Assembly: GCF_000423405.1 (NCBI RefSeq)
Contig: NZ_AUHX01000001.1
Span: 248,001 to 312,000 of the forward strand
Origin: Mesonia mobilis DSM 19841
GTDB lineage: Bacteria > Bacteroidota > Bacteroidia > Flavobacteriales > Flavobacteriaceae
Reading direction: 5' to 3'
DNA: 64,000 nt
Shown here piece by piece: positions 8,203 through 17,056 of the stretch. How positions within the stretch are numbered: the first letter of the stretch is position 1; every line of letters starts with the position of its first letter. A program made the translations under genes and the position numbers. The notes under the pieces were generated by a model. That model had not been told where the DNA came from and searched no databases. It worked only from the letters and a program-made list of their open reading frames with translations.

Positions 8203-9192
8203 ATGCTTAAGAAATACTTCAAACTCATAAAAAACACTTATAGCGAATGGATGAAAAACGATCCGTTCGAGCAAAGTGCGGTAATTGCTTATTATACATT
8301 ATTCTCACTTCCTTCATTATTAGTAATTGTTATTACGATCGCCGGTTATTTTTATGGGCGTGAAGCAGTACAAGATAAAATTACTTCAGAAATAGGAATG
8401 TTTATTGGTGAAGGCACTGCCGAAGCAATTGAAACAATGATCTCTAACGCATTTTTAGAAGGTGGCTCCATTCTAACCATTTTATTTGGTATCGGTATGC
8501 TGCTTTTTGGGGCAACAGGAGCATTTTTTCAACTTAAAAAGGCAATGAATAAAGTTTGGGGAGTTCGACCTAAGAAAGAGAATTTTAAAATGATATTACT
8601 CGACCGAGCGATCTCATTAGGAATGATCTTAGTGATCGGATTTATGCTTTTGGTGTCATTAGTAATTTCAGCAATTATACAAGCACTAGGTAATTACCTA
8701 CAAAGTTTTGCTCCAGAAATCACATCGTTTGCCTTATCAACTTTTAACTTTTTGATTTCTTATATATTTATCGGAGCTATTTTTGCGGGAGTCTTTAAAC
8801 TGCTTCCAGATATTAGAATTGGTTGGAAGGTAACTTTTACCGGAGCTTCAATAACAACCATACTTTTTCTAGTAGGTGAATTTTTGCTTGGTTTTTACTT
8901 TGGCCAGAGCGATCCAACTTCAGTTTATGGCGGTGCATCTTCAGTCATCTTAATTTTACTTTGGGTTTTTTATTCTTGTTTAATTATGCTTTTTGGGGCA
9001 GAATTTACCGTGCAGTATGCTTTATTTAGAGGCTATACCATAAAACCGAATAGTTTAGCAGAACCTGCTGAACGACAAGAATTAGAAGAGTTAAAAGAAC
9101 GCGAAGAAGAAATAAAAAAAAAGAGTGAACTTTTAAAAGAATTAGAAGCAGAAGGTCCCGGTGAACATGCCGATGAAGAATTTAAGAATTAA
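8203..9192 (+). CDS. YihY/virulence factor BrkB family membrane protein
   Basis: A 329-residue inner-membrane protein with about six membrane segments, including LPSLLVIVITIAGYFYG, the SILTILFGIGMLLFGATGA helix, LGMILVIGFMLLVSLVIS and LILLWVFYSCLIMLFGAEF. The amphipathic start with AVIAYYTLFSLPSLL and the motif YGGASSVILILLWVFYSC are diagnostic of YihY/BrkB (UPF0761). The C-terminal 50 residues are charged and coiled-coil-like (EELKEREEEIKKKSELLKEL). The molecular role of the family is not established; RNase BN is an old mis-assignment. Confidence 0.9.
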   Translation: MLKKYFKLIKNTYSEWMKNDPFEQSAVIAYYTLFSLPSLLVIVITIAGYFYGREAVQDKITSEIGMFIGEGTAEAIETMISNAFLEGGSILTILFGIGMLLFGATGAFFQLKKAMNKVWGVRPKKENFKMILLDRAISLGMILVIGFMLLVSLVISAIIQALGNYLQSFAPEITSFALSTFNFLISYIFIGAIFAGVFKLLPDIRIGWKVTFTGASITTILFLVGEFLLGFYFGQSDPTSVYGGASSVILILLWVFYSCLIMLFGAEFTVQYALFRGYTIKPNSLAEPAERQELEELKEREEEIKKKSELLKELEAEGPGEHADEEFKN

Positions 9193-9257
9193 TAAAGTTT
9201 AACGTACTCAGTTTAAGCTTTATCACATCTTTAATACAAGAGCAGATCGTAATTTTT

Positions 9258-9265
9258 TATTTTTG
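9258..9265 (+). promoter_or_regulatory. -7 promoter element of the DJ-1/PfpI gene
   Basis: TATTTTTG, a perfect TAnnTTTG match, 37 bases before the ATG at 9303. No convincing -33 partner. Confidence 0.4.
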
Positions 9266-9302
9266 AGTTGAAAAGAAAAATTAATTAAAACTAAAAATTG
9301 TT

Positions 9303-9851
9303 ATGGACAAGAAAATTGCAATTCTAGCAACCGACGGATTTGAAGAAAGCGAATTTACTTCACCTAAAGAAGCGATGGAAAAAGAAGGCTTTCAAGTAGA
9401 TGTAGTAAGCTTAAAAGCAGGAAAAATTAAAAGTTGGGATGTAGATAACTGGGGAAAAGAATTTGATGTAGATAAAACCATCGATGAGGTTTCTGCAAAA
9501 CAATACAATGCTTTAGTCTTACCAGGTGGCGTAATTAATCCGGATACTTTAAGAACTAACGAAGAGGCACTTGTTTTTGTAAGAGACTTCTTCAAACAAT
9601 CTAAACCGGTAGCAGCTATTTGCCACGGACCGCAAACTTTAATTAATGCAGATGTAGTTGAAGGAAGAACACTAACTTCATTCCCATCGATCAAGAAAGA
9701 TCTAGAAAACGCAGGAGCGCTTTGGGTAGACAAAGAAGTTGTGGTAGACGAAGCTTTTGTAACCAGTAGAAATCCTGATGATTTACCGGCATTTAATGCG
9801 AAATTAATTGAAGAAATTAAAGAAGGTAAGCACGAATTACAACACGCGTAA
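9303..9851 (+). CDS. DJ-1/PfpI family type 1 glutamine amidotransferase-like protein
   Basis: A 182-residue flavodoxin-like protein of the PfpI/YhbO subgroup. Visible are KIAILATDGFEESEFTSPKEA with the conserved acidic residue, ALVLPGGVINPD, and the nucleophile elbow AAICHGPQTL. Members are described as cysteine proteases, glyoxalase III/deglycases or chaperones; the residues cannot distinguish these. It has its own promoter-like motif and terminator, consistent with a stress gene. Confidence 0.92.
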   Translation: MDKKIAILATDGFEESEFTSPKEAMEKEGFQVDVVSLKAGKIKSWDVDNWGKEFDVDKTIDEVSAKQYNALVLPGGVINPDTLRTNEEALVFVRDFFKQSKPVAAICHGPQTLINADVVEGRTLTSFPSIKKDLENAGALWVDKEVVVDEAFVTSRNPDDLPAFNAKLIEEIKEGKHELQHA

Positions 9852-9876
9852 TTTTAGAAAGTAATTGATTTTAAAG

Positions 9877-9910
9877 AAATCCGTGGTAGAAATACTGCGG
9901 ATTTTTTTTA
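9877..9910 (+). terminator. Intrinsic terminator after DJ-1/PfpI gene
   Basis: AAATCCG ... CGGATTT hairpin followed by eight or more T, ending where the convergent minus-strand gene ends. Confidence 0.7.
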
Positions 9911-10243
9911 TTTCTGAATACTATTTTTAAATAAATGACCGCCGCTAAGTCTATTCAGCATTTTCTTTTCGAAATTCCAGAAAAATTTGAATTGTCCAAA
10001 AATTGTCCCGATCACAATTAATAAAACTTGATAGAAAGGAAAGATCAAGAGGATTCGAAGTAAATAATACCCCAAACCACCAAAAAAGAAATCTTCACCA
10101 AAATGACTTCGATCTAGATTAATAAATTCTAAAAAAGGTTTTGCAACATATACCGATGAAGATCCTGTAATAGCAAAAACAATAAAAATAATTACAAGCT
10201 GAAAATTAGAGTGAATACCCCATTTTTCTTTTAATTTTCGCAT
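9908..10243 (-). CDS. Small membrane protein, DUF6787-like
   Basis: A 111-residue protein with two or three membrane segments (LVIIFIVFAITGSSSVYVA and YYLLRILLIFPFYQVLLIVIG). It begins with MRKLKEKWGIHSNFQ and ends with GQFKFFWNFEKKMLNRLSG, features I associate from memory with DUF6787 of flavobacteria. Function is unknown. It follows the lipoprotein gene at 10249 after five bases, so both are probably co-transcribed with the RlpA gene upstream. Confidence 0.7.
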   Translation of the reverse strand: MRKLKEKWGIHSNFQLVIIFIVFAITGSSSVYVAKPFLEFINLDRSHFGEDFFFGGLGYYLLRILLIFPFYQVLLIVIGTIFGQFKFFWNFEKKMLNRLSGGHLFKNSIQK

Positions 10244-10248
10244 AGAGC

Positions 10249-10659
10249 TTACCTCAAGTTTTGATTGTATTCTTTCTGAAAGAATAAGAAATAATGAAAA
10301 AGTAAATAATTTACTTCGTAACCGTAATCGGTATCGTATTGATAATCGATTTGCTGCGGATAAAGTCCTGAAGCAGCATATTGAGAATTGATCACACGAT
10401 TATTATACGCTACTACATATCGCCAGTTTTTTTGCTCTAAATAACTTTGGCTGTAATAACCTCTTGGCCGTTGTGTAGCTAACCAAGAATTAAAACCGGG
10501 TTCAAAAATAATGATCTCATAATCTAAACTATCGTTAGCAATTCTAAGCGTATCGTTTTCTACTTGGGTAGAAGAAGCAGTTTGCTCTGAAGCTTTTTGA
10601 GTTCCAGAGCAAGCTGCAATCATTAACAAAATACTTATGATAACGATAAGATTCTTCAT
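10249..10659 (-). CDS. Lipoprotein, DUF6146-like
   Basis: A 136-residue predicted lipoprotein: MKNLIVIISILLMIAACSG has a lipobox with Cys17. The mature part contains DSLDYEIIIFEPGFNSWLAT, RPRGYYSQSYLEQKNW and DYGYEVNYLLFHYFLFF, which fit my memory of the DUF6146 family. It should be tethered in the envelope. Role unknown. It lies three bases after the RlpA gene, which points to a shared cell-envelope operon. Confidence 0.75.
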   Translation of the reverse strand: MKNLIVIISILLMIAACSGTQKASEQTASSTQVENDTLRIANDSLDYEIIIFEPGFNSWLATQRPRGYYSQSYLEQKNWRYVVAYNNRVINSQYAASGLYPQQIDYQYDTDYGYEVNYLLFHYFLFFQKEYNQNLR

Positions 10660-10662
10660 CTT

Positions 10663-11439
10663 TTATTCTTGAAGTGCTTTAAAATCGATAATAAAACTAC
10701 CCGGATATTTTTTAGAAACTTTATCTCTAAAACGTTCCGCTTGGTCTCTGTTATTGAATTTACCTAAAATTAAGCTATAAACCTTAATGCTTTGCACGGT
10801 TTTAACCTGTACCGTTACATCTTTTTGATAACTAATTTTAAGGTTATCTGCCAAACGAATTAAATTAGCAACTTCTTGAAAACTACCTATTTGAACTCCA
10901 AACCAATCAGGTTCAATACGTTCAATGTTCAGCTCATAAAACTCATTAGGTTCTACATTACTTACTGCTGAAGTATTGGTTGAAGTTGGAGTAGTGGTCG
11001 TTGTTTCTTGATTATTGGTAGCACCTTCATTACCGGTAGCAACGGTTTCTTCAGGTATTCCTAAATCGTCGATAGTGTCGTTGGCGTTACCAACTACTTC
11101 TATAACCACATCGGTAACACCAATAGGTACATACCCCAGTTTTTGTGCTGCAGATTTTGATAAATCGATAATTCTTCCACTTACAAAAGGTCCGCGGTCG
11201 TTAATTTCAACAATAACAGTTTTATTATTGGCTAGATTGGTCACTCTTACTTTGGTACCAAAAGGTAAATGCCGGTGTGCTGCTGTTGCTTTATTATGGT
11301 AATATTTAACTCCGCTGGCGGTTCTTCTTCCTTCAAATTTATCGGCATAAAAAGAAGCTTTTCCCGTTTGTACTTGGGCAAAACTAATAAGACTTACAAA
11401 TATGAAGCAAAGTGTGATTAAGAATTTCTTCATTATCAA
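10663..11439 (-). CDS. rlpA: RlpA-like septal protein with SPOR domain
   Basis: A 258-residue exported protein; signal peptide in MKKFLITLCFIFVSLISFAQ (that Met is at 11433, two codons after the first). Residues about 22-100 form a double-psi beta-barrel (GKASFYADKFEGRRTASG, PFGTKVRVTNLANNK, EINDRGPFVSGRIIDLS). A Thr/Asn-rich linker leads to a C-terminal SPOR domain (about 180-258, FGVQIGSFQEVANLIRLADN). RlpA proteins bind or cleave denuded peptidoglycan at the septum. Lytic activity in this lineage is not proven by sequence. Confidence 0.9.
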   Translation of the reverse strand: MIMKKFLITLCFIFVSLISFAQVQTGKASFYADKFEGRRTASGVKYYHNKATAAHRHLPFGTKVRVTNLANNKTVIVEINDRGPFVSGRIIDLSKSAAQKLGYVPIGVTDVVIEVVGNANDTIDDLGIPEETVATGNEGATNNQETTTTTPTSTNTSAVSNVEPNEFYELNIERIEPDWFGVQIGSFQEVANLIRLADNLKISYQKDVTVQVKTVQSIKVYSLILGKFNNRDQAERFRDKVSKKYPGSFIIDFKALQE

Positions 11440-11450
11440 AAAAGGTTGGT

Positions 11451-12401
11451 TTAGTTTAAAATTTCTATAATTTGACTGGCTAACTCGATACCAATTCTGT
11501 CTTGCGCTTCGTTGGTAGATCCACCAATGTGCGGACTTAACGAAATATGCGGACTCATTAAAATCTTAAGTTCAGGCTTTGGTTCAGATTCAAAAACATC
11601 TAAACCTGCAAAAGATAACTTCTTGTTATCAAGAGCTTCAACAAGCGCCACTTCATCTATTACTCCACCACGTGCTGCGTTAATTAAACCGGCACCGTCT
11701 TTCATCATTTCTATTTCTTTTTTACCGATCACGTATTCTTTTTGCGCAGGAACGTGAAGTGTAATAAAGTCAGCTTGTTTTAATAGCTCTTCTTTGCTAA
11801 TGGTTTTAATTTTGAAATCTACGGTTTGCCCATCGAAGAAATCTAATTCGATCGTTGCTTCTTCTAAAAATGCATCGGCAGCAATCACCTTCATCCCTAA
11901 ACCAAGAGCAACTTTTGCGGTAGCTTGACCAATACGACCAAAACCAATGATCCCTAATGTTTTTCCTTTTAGTTCAACTCCTTTAGCGTAGCTCTTTTTA
12001 AGCTCTTTAAATTTACTTTCACCTTCTAAAGGCATATCGCGGTTGGCATTTTTAAGAAAACGAACACCGCTTAATAAGTGTGCAACAACTAATTCTGCCA
12101 CACTAGCTGAAGAAGCTGCCGGCGTGTTGATTACTTTTACGCCTTTTTCTTTAGCATATTCTACATCGATATTATCTAAACCAACGCCACCACGACCAAT
12201 AATTTTAAGGTCTGGACAAGCATCGATAATATCTTTTCTTACTTTGGTCGCGCTTCTTACCAAGATTACATCAACCTTATTTTCGTTGAGATAGTTAATT
12301 AATTGTTCTTGTGCTACTTTGGTAGTGATTACTTCAAAACCGGCACTTTCTAATTTATCGATTCCGCTTTGAGAAACGCCATCGTTTGCTAATACTTTCA
12401 T
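11451..12401 (-). CDS. serA: D-3-phosphoglycerate dehydrogenase (D-2-hydroxyacid dehydrogenase)
   Basis: A 316-residue NAD-dependent dehydrogenase, the short form without a C-terminal ACT domain. Motifs: substrate-domain IGRGGVGLDNIDVEYAKE, Rossmann LGIIGFGRIGQATAKVALG, NAARGGVIDEVALVEAL and the histidine segment LSPHIGGSTNEAQDRI. It lies 25 bases after serC in the same direction, so the pair would convert 3-phosphoglycerate to phosphoserine. No serB is present in the window. Lack of the ACT domain suggests no serine feedback through that module. Confidence 0.92.
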   Translation of the reverse strand: MKVLANDGVSQSGIDKLESAGFEVITTKVAQEQLINYLNENKVDVILVRSATKVRKDIIDACPDLKIIGRGGVGLDNIDVEYAKEKGVKVINTPAASSASVAELVVAHLLSGVRFLKNANRDMPLEGESKFKELKKSYAKGVELKGKTLGIIGFGRIGQATAKVALGLGMKVIAADAFLEEATIELDFFDGQTVDFKIKTISKEELLKQADFITLHVPAQKEYVIGKKEIEMMKDGAGLINAARGGVIDEVALVEALDNKKLSFAGLDVFESEPKPELKILMSPHISLSPHIGGSTNEAQDRIGIELASQIIEILN

Positions 12402-12426
12402 TATAATGTTGTTGTGTTTGTTTAAT

Positions 12427-13494
12427 TTAAGCTTGTGTTTCTAACTCTTTCATCACGTTTACCAATGTCTGAACGCTCTTTAAAGGTAAGGCATTATACA
12501 TTGATGCTCTATAACCGCCAACGCTTCGGTGACCGTTAATACCGTTAATATGCGCAGCTTTTGCTAAATCTTCAAAAAGATCTTTATATTTTTCATCTTT
12601 TAAGTTGAAAGTGGCGTTCATCATCGAACGATCTTCAACGGCTGCAAAACCTTCAAATAAAGGATTTCTATCTATTTCATTATAAATAAGCGCAGCTTTT
12701 TCTTCATTTAATTTTTGAATACCTTCAACACCGCCTTTTTCTTTTAACCATCTTAACGTTAACATTGAAGTGTAAACCGCAAAAACCGGTGGCGTATTGA
12801 ACATACTGTCTTTACCAATATGGGTTTGGTAATCTAACATTGATGGGATTTCGCGTGAAATTTTCCCTAAAATATCTTCTTTAACTACTACTAGAGTTGT
12901 TCCTGCAGGTCCCATATTTTTTTGTGCTCCCGCATAAATAATGCTGAATTTAGAAAAATCTAATTTTCTACTGAAGATATCACTACTCATATCGCAAACC
13001 ATTGGGATTCCGCCGGTGGTAGGGAAATCTTTGATTTGCGTACCAAAAATAGTGTTGTTGCTCGTGCAGTGAAAATAATCTGCATCGGCAGGAACGCTAT
13101 AATTTTTAGGAATATAGTTGAAGTTTTTATCTTTAGAAGAGGCAACTTCTTCCACTTCGCCAAAAAGTTTTGCTTCTTTAATGGCTTTAGAAGACCAAGT
13201 TCCTGTATTTAAATAAGCAGCTTTTTTTTCTAATAAATTGTAAGCAGCCATTAAAAACTGAGTGCTCGCACCACCTTGTAAAAATAAAGCTTTGTAACCT
13301 TTACCTTCTAAACCAAGAAGTTCGATAGCTAATTTTTGAGCTTCATCCATAACCGCGACAAAATCTTTACTTCGGTGAGAGATTTCTAATATAGATAAAC
13401 CGGAATTATTGAAATTTAATACGGCTTGAGAGGCTTGTTCAAATACACTTTGTGGCAAGATGCAAGGTCCTGCGCTAAAATTGTGCTTTTTCAT
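12427..13494 (-). CDS. serC: Phosphoserine aminotransferase
   Basis: A 355-residue PLP enzyme that makes O-phosphoserine from 3-phosphohydroxypyruvate and glutamate. It begins [20 protein letters not shown], the hallmark SAGP start. Further marks are [17 protein letters not shown] and the PLP-lysine segment [13 protein letters not shown], and the C-terminal [17 protein letters not shown]. It is followed 25 bases downstream by serA. Confidence 0.96.
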   Translation of the reverse strand: MKKHNFSAGPCILPQSVFEQASQAVLNFNNSGLSILEISHRSKDFVAVMDEAQKLAIELLGLEGKGYKALFLQGGASTQFLMAAYNLLEKKAAYLNTGTWSSKAIKEAKLFGEVEEVASSKDKNFNYIPKNYSVPADADYFHCTSNNTIFGTQIKDFPTTGGIPMVCDMSSDIFSRKLDFSKFSIIYAGAQKNMGPAGTTLVVVKEDILGKISREIPSMLDYQTHIGKDSMFNTPPVFAVYTSMLTLRWLKEKGGVEGIQKLNEEKAALIYNEIDRNPLFEGFAAVEDRSMMNATFNLKDEKYKDLFEDLAKAAHINGINGHRSVGGYRASMYNALPLKSVQTLVNVMKELETQA

Positions 13495-13564
13495 AAATTT
13501 TTATTTTGTTGTATCATAAGAAAGCTAAAATTACAAAGTATCTCAACTTTAAAAAAGCTTATTC

Positions 13565-14608
13565 TTATAAATTTAATAGGAATTGTATCGTGTCTACATT
13601 ATCTGCAAAATCTGATAACTTTGGCTGTTGTGTTTTGCCAAATTCTATATGATTTGGCTGTAAATTTTGCGAAACTATACATTGAATATTTTCTTCTTGT
13701 TCGGTCAATTTTGAATTTAATTCTTCTAAACTCGAATATTTCTCGTAAAATAATGTAGCAATGGGAGAGGAGAACGACTCGTCTTCCTTCAGAATTAAAA
13801 ATCCGTTATCAAAAAGTTTAAATTCACTCATTAAATAAACCGCTTTGTTGTAATCATAATTATTAGCGTATTTATTTTGATTGATAATCGGGTTCCACTC
13901 ATAAATGGCTTGAAATAATTTTTCAAACTGAAAATCTTCAGGAATAAATATTTTGGAAACATTGCGACAACCTAAACCGTAATATCTAAAAATATCATCA
14001 CCTAGCGGAGCTAATTCTTCTTTCGATTCATCACCGGTTATAATAGCAACAGAATTTCTGTTTTTTCGAATAATATGAGGATATTTAGAAAAATAATATT
14101 CAAAATAACGAGCGGTATTGTTGCTTCCGGTAGCGATCACGGCATCAAAATTTTCTAATTTTTCTTTCGTAAATCTTATTTTTTCACGGAAAGCTTCGTT
14201 TTGCTGAATTAAAAATTCAACCAACACCGGTAATAATTGTTGATCGTCTTTCGATTGTTTGATCAAAATATTATTCCCCGTAATTAAAACGGAAAGAAAA
14301 TCGTGAAAACCAACTAACGGAATATTTCCCGCCATAATCACTGCGACTGTTTTCGCAGGTTTTTCTTCAAGATCATAAGCCGCTAACCATTCATTTAAAT
14401 TTTCAGTCGTAAGCGCTGCTGCCCATTGCTGTAAAGAAAAATAAATATTCTCTTTGGTAAACCAACCATTGTAATGAATAGAAACTTCTGTTTTTTCCTG
14501 AAGTTGTCGATATAGATCTTTATGTTCTTCGGAATAAATTTCGTTTGTGAAATCGTTTAAAAACTTACCTAATTCAATAAATGCTTCTTTACGTTCTTCT
14601 AGCGTCAT
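13565..14608 (-). CDS. LuxC-like acyl-CoA reductase
   Basis: A 347-residue protein of the acyl-CoA/acyl-protein reductase (LuxC) family, related to aldehyde dehydrogenases. The N-terminal half has AVIMAGNIPLVGFHDFLSVL and NNILIKQSKDD. The central part has ATGSNNTARYFEYYF and IRKNRNSVAIITGDE, and the putative nucleophile lies in YYGLGCRNVSKIFIP. It would reduce an activated fatty acid to an aldehyde with NADPH. No other lux gene is nearby. It is upstream of serC-serA on the same strand and diverges from a ferredoxin gene, so a redox link is possible but not shown. Confidence 0.85.
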   Translation of the reverse strand: MTLEERKEAFIELGKFLNDFTNEIYSEEHKDLYRQLQEKTEVSIHYNGWFTKENIYFSLQQWAAALTTENLNEWLAAYDLEEKPAKTVAVIMAGNIPLVGFHDFLSVLITGNNILIKQSKDDQQLLPVLVEFLIQQNEAFREKIRFTKEKLENFDAVIATGSNNTARYFEYYFSKYPHIIRKNRNSVAIITGDESKEELAPLGDDIFRYYGLGCRNVSKIFIPEDFQFEKLFQAIYEWNPIINQNKYANNYDYNKAVYLMSEFKLFDNGFLILKEDESFSSPIATLFYEKYSSLEELNSKLTEQEENIQCIVSQNLQPNHIEFGKTQQPKLSDFADNVDTIQFLLNL

Positions 14609-14612
14609 ATTA

Positions 14613-14644
14613 TTTGGTTATCTATGCGAATGGCTTTATTTTTG
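14613..14644 (+). promoter_or_regulatory. Promoter of the ferredoxin gene
   Basis: TTTG at 14613-14616, a 20-base spacer, and TATTTTTG at 14637-14644 match both Bacteroidota elements at standard spacing. It lies about 30 bases before the ferredoxin ATG at 14675. The -33 element falls just outside the start of the divergent acyl-CoA reductase gene. Confidence 0.7.
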
Positions 14645-14646
14645 TG

Positions 14647-14654
14647 CAAAGTTA
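14647..14654 (-). promoter_or_regulatory. -7 element of the acyl-CoA reductase gene
   Basis: The minus strand reads TAACTTTG, a perfect TAnnTTTG match, only two bases from the ferredoxin -7 element on the other strand. The two promoters would physically overlap and probably exclude each other. No -33 partner is evident on this strand. Confidence 0.5.
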
Positions 14655-14674
14655 CGTAAACTAAAAAGAAAAAA

Positions 14675-15025
14675 ATGGCTATAATTATAACAGACGAATG
14701 CATAAATTGTGGAGCTTGTGAACCAGAGTGTCCCAATACCGCAATTTATGAAGGAGCAGACGATTGGAGATATGCAGATGGTACCGATCTAGAGGGTGAC
14801 GTAGTTTTACCTAGCGGAAAAGAGGCTAATGCAGAAGAAGCTCAAGAGCCAATTAGCGATGAGTTTTACTATATTGTTCCCGATAAATGTACAGAATGTA
14901 AAGGTTTTCACGAAGAACCACAATGTGCGGCAGTTTGCCCGGTAGATTGTTGTGTTCCTGATGAAGATCACGTTGAAGAAGAAGAAACTTTACTGGCGAA
15001 GCAAAGTTTTATGCACCACGAATAA
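14675..15025 (+). CDS. 2[4Fe-4S] dicluster ferredoxin
   Basis: A 116-residue electron-transfer protein. The first cluster motif is [15 protein letters not shown]. The second, [18 protein letters not shown], has an eight-residue insertion between its second and third cysteines, as in Allochromatium-type 2[4Fe-4S] ferredoxins; both motifs end with CP. A central acidic loop ([18 protein letters not shown]) and an acidic C-terminus follow that type. The partner is unknown; divergence from the acyl-CoA reductase gene is the only hint. Confidence 0.95.
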   Translation: MAIIITDECINCGACEPECPNTAIYEGADDWRYADGTDLEGDVVLPSGKEANAEEAQEPISDEFYYIVPDKCTECKGFHEEPQCAAVCPVDCCVPDEDHVEEEETLLAKQSFMHHE

Positions 15026-15035
15026 AAATTAGATA

Positions 15036-15071
15036 CAAAAAAAGCCTCTGAAATTTCAGAGGCTTTTTTTA
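15036..15071. terminator. Bidirectional intrinsic terminator
   Basis: AAGCCTCTGAAATTTCAGAGGCTT (15042-15065) is a perfect inverted repeat flanked by an A-tract and a T-tract, between the convergent ferredoxin and secreted-protein genes. Confidence 0.9.
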
Positions 15072-15089
15072 TTTAGTTTATATTTTAAA

Positions 15090-15578
15090 TTACTCTAAGT
15101 TATATTTCTTTAAGTAAACAGAATCTGAATCTGGATCGTAACTTTCAACGATAAAATTACCGTCGTTATCAAAATAACCAAAAGAGTTTTCATTTTCTTT
15201 AGCTAAAATATAAAATTCACGGTCCGGCATTTTTCTAATTTTACCGTACATTTTTTCTTTTCCGTCTTTTTTAGACATCATGGTATATCCGTTCTTGTCG
15301 GGTTGAATGGTAAACATTTCGTTACCGGTACTAAATGTTGTTGATTCAGTAATTTTAACCGGTTTTCTACTTACCGCTTGGTTAGTTTCATTATTATTTT
15401 CTACCTGTAATTTTTGATTAGCAGTGTATTTTTGCTCTTTAACTGCAACTTCTTCACCTTTAGAAGATTTTACTTTGGTTTTAGTAATTACGGTTTTCGA
15501 CATTTTATCTTCATTTTGGGCAAAACCAAAAGTAAACGATAGTATGGCTAAACTTAAGATTAACTTTTTCATTATCAA
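15090..15578 (-). CDS. Secreted hypothetical protein, 162 aa
   Basis: An exported protein of unknown family. The signal peptide is clear (MKKLILSLAILSFTFGFAQ, with an in-frame Met two codons upstream). The mature part starts with a charged, Lys-rich segment and continues with short beta-like stretches such as TESTTFSTGNEMFTIQPD, GYTMMSKKDGKEKMYGKI and NSFGYFDNDGNFIVESYD, which resembles a repeat of GYF/GYFD-type strands. A -7-like motif lies at 15601-15608. I do not recognise a domain. Confidence 0.8.
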   Translation of the reverse strand: MIMKKLILSLAILSFTFGFAQNEDKMSKTVITKTKVKSSKGEEVAVKEQKYTANQKLQVENNNETNQAVSRKPVKITESTTFSTGNEMFTIQPDKNGYTMMSKKDGKEKMYGKIRKMPDREFYILAKENENSFGYFDNDGNFIVESYDPDSDSVYLKKYNLE

Positions 15579-15600
15579 TGTATTTTCTAATTAGTTAATT

Positions 15601-15608
15601 CAAATTTA
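15601..15608 (-). promoter_or_regulatory. -7 element of the secreted hypothetical gene
   Basis: The minus strand reads TAAATTTG, a perfect TAnnTTTG match 23 bases before the start at 15578. Confidence 0.4.
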
Positions 15609-15714
15609 AAGCTAGATACTGTTAAAATCTGATAATGGAAAACTAATGTTTAGCTAAACTTTATTAGAAGTGCGGCTTATTTATTTAAAAAGTCTAAAAA
15701 AATAAATCAAATTG

Positions 15715-15722
15715 TATATTTG
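15715..15722 (+). promoter_or_regulatory. -7 element of ychF
   Basis: TATATTTG, a perfect TAnnTTTG match, 24 bases before the ychF ATG. No clear -33 TTG at standard spacing. Confidence 0.5.
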
Positions 15723-15745
15723 CGGTCATAAAAATTATAAGCTCA

Positions 15746-16840
15746 ATGAAAGCAGGAATTGTAGGATTACCAAACGTAGGTAAATCAACATTATTTAATT
15801 GTTTGTCGAATGCGAAAGCACAAAGTGCAAACTTTCCTTTTTGTACGATCGAACCTAATATTGGAGTGGTAAACGTGCCGGATCCTAGATTACGAAAGTT
15901 AGAAGAATTGGTAAATCCCGAGCGCGTTATTCCCGCAACGGTAGAGATCGTGGATATTGCAGGATTGGTAAAAGGAGCAAGTAAAGGAGAAGGTTTAGGA
16001 AATCAGTTTTTAGGGAACATTAGAGAAACCGATGCTATTTTACACGTGTTAAGGTGTTTTGATAACGATAATGTAGTCCACGTAGACGGTAGTGTAGATC
16101 CTATTCGAGATAAAGATACGATCGATATGGAGCTTCAGTTAAAAGATCTAGAAACTGTAGAAAAGAAACTCGATAAAGTTAAAAGAGCCGCTAAAACCGG
16201 AAATAAAGAAGCGCAAAAAGAAGAAGAAACACTTTTAAAACTTAAAGAAGGTTTAGAAGCTGGAGTTTCGGTAAGAGCAATTGAAATTGAAGAAGAAGCT
16301 CGTAAAGACTTCGTTAAACCTTTACAGTTTATTACCGATAAACCGGTGATGTATGTTTGTAATGTAGATGAAAACTCTGCTGTTGAAGGTAATAAATATG
16401 TAGAGCAAGTTAAAGAAGCGGTAAAAGACGAAAACGCAGAAGTGATCTTTTTAGCAGTAGGAACAGAAGCCGATATTGCAGAATTAGAAGATTATGAAGA
16501 GCGTAAAATGTTCTTAAACGATATTGGTTTAGAAGAAGCAGGTTCAGCTAAATTAATTCGTGGCGCTTATAAATTATTAAATCAGCAAACTTATTTTACA
16601 GCCGGAGAGAAAGAAGTAAGAGCTTGGACGGTTCACGTGGGAGCAACCGCACCACAAGCCGCCGGAGTTATACATACCGATTTTGAAAAAGGTTTTATTA
16701 GAGCTGAAGTAATCGGGTATGACGATTACGTAAGTTTTGGTAGCGAAGCAAAAGTAAAAGAAGCCGGAAAATTAGGGGTTGAAGGAAAAGAATATATCGT
16801 GAAAGACGGAGATGTAATGCATTTTAGATTCAACGTTTAA
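15746..16840 (+). CDS. ychF: Redox-regulated ATPase YchF (Obg family)
   Basis: A 364-residue translation-associated P-loop ATPase of the OLA1/YchF subgroup. The start MKAGIVGLPNVGKSTLFNCL carries the G1 loop and DIAGLVKGASKGEGLGNQFL carries G3. YVCNVDENS replaces the GTP-specific NKxD motif, consistent with ATP preference. The C-terminal TGS domain ends with KEYIVKDGDVMHFRFNV. Length matches the family. It is a single gene with its own promoter-like motif and terminator. Confidence 0.97.
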   Translation: MKAGIVGLPNVGKSTLFNCLSNAKAQSANFPFCTIEPNIGVVNVPDPRLRKLEELVNPERVIPATVEIVDIAGLVKGASKGEGLGNQFLGNIRETDAILHVLRCFDNDNVVHVDGSVDPIRDKDTIDMELQLKDLETVEKKLDKVKRAAKTGNKEAQKEEETLLKLKEGLEAGVSVRAIEIEEEARKDFVKPLQFITDKPVMYVCNVDENSAVEGNKYVEQVKEAVKDENAEVIFLAVGTEADIAELEDYEERKMFLNDIGLEEAGSAKLIRGAYKLLNQQTYFTAGEKEVRAWTVHVGATAPQAAGVIHTDFEKGFIRAEVIGYDDYVSFGSEAKVKEAGKLGVEGKEYIVKDGDVMHFRFNV

Positions 16841-16864
16841 TTTTTTTAGAAAACTATAACACGT

Positions 16865-16900
16865 AAAGCCTATGAATTAGTTTCATAGGCTTTTATTTTT
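16865..16900 (+). terminator. Intrinsic terminator after ychF
   Basis: AAGCCTATGAA / TTCATAGGCTT hairpin followed by a T-rich run. Confidence 0.85.
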
Positions 16901-17056
16901 GCTGCAAATTCTAATAAAAGAAATTAGAATTAATTCATCCAACTAAATTAAAATAACTGTTATTGAATTATTTGAGGTGATTACTTAAACAATTGACTAT
17001 AAAATGTTACTTTGCGCCCTCAAATAGGAAAATAGGCGAAATTTTAAAAATTACTC

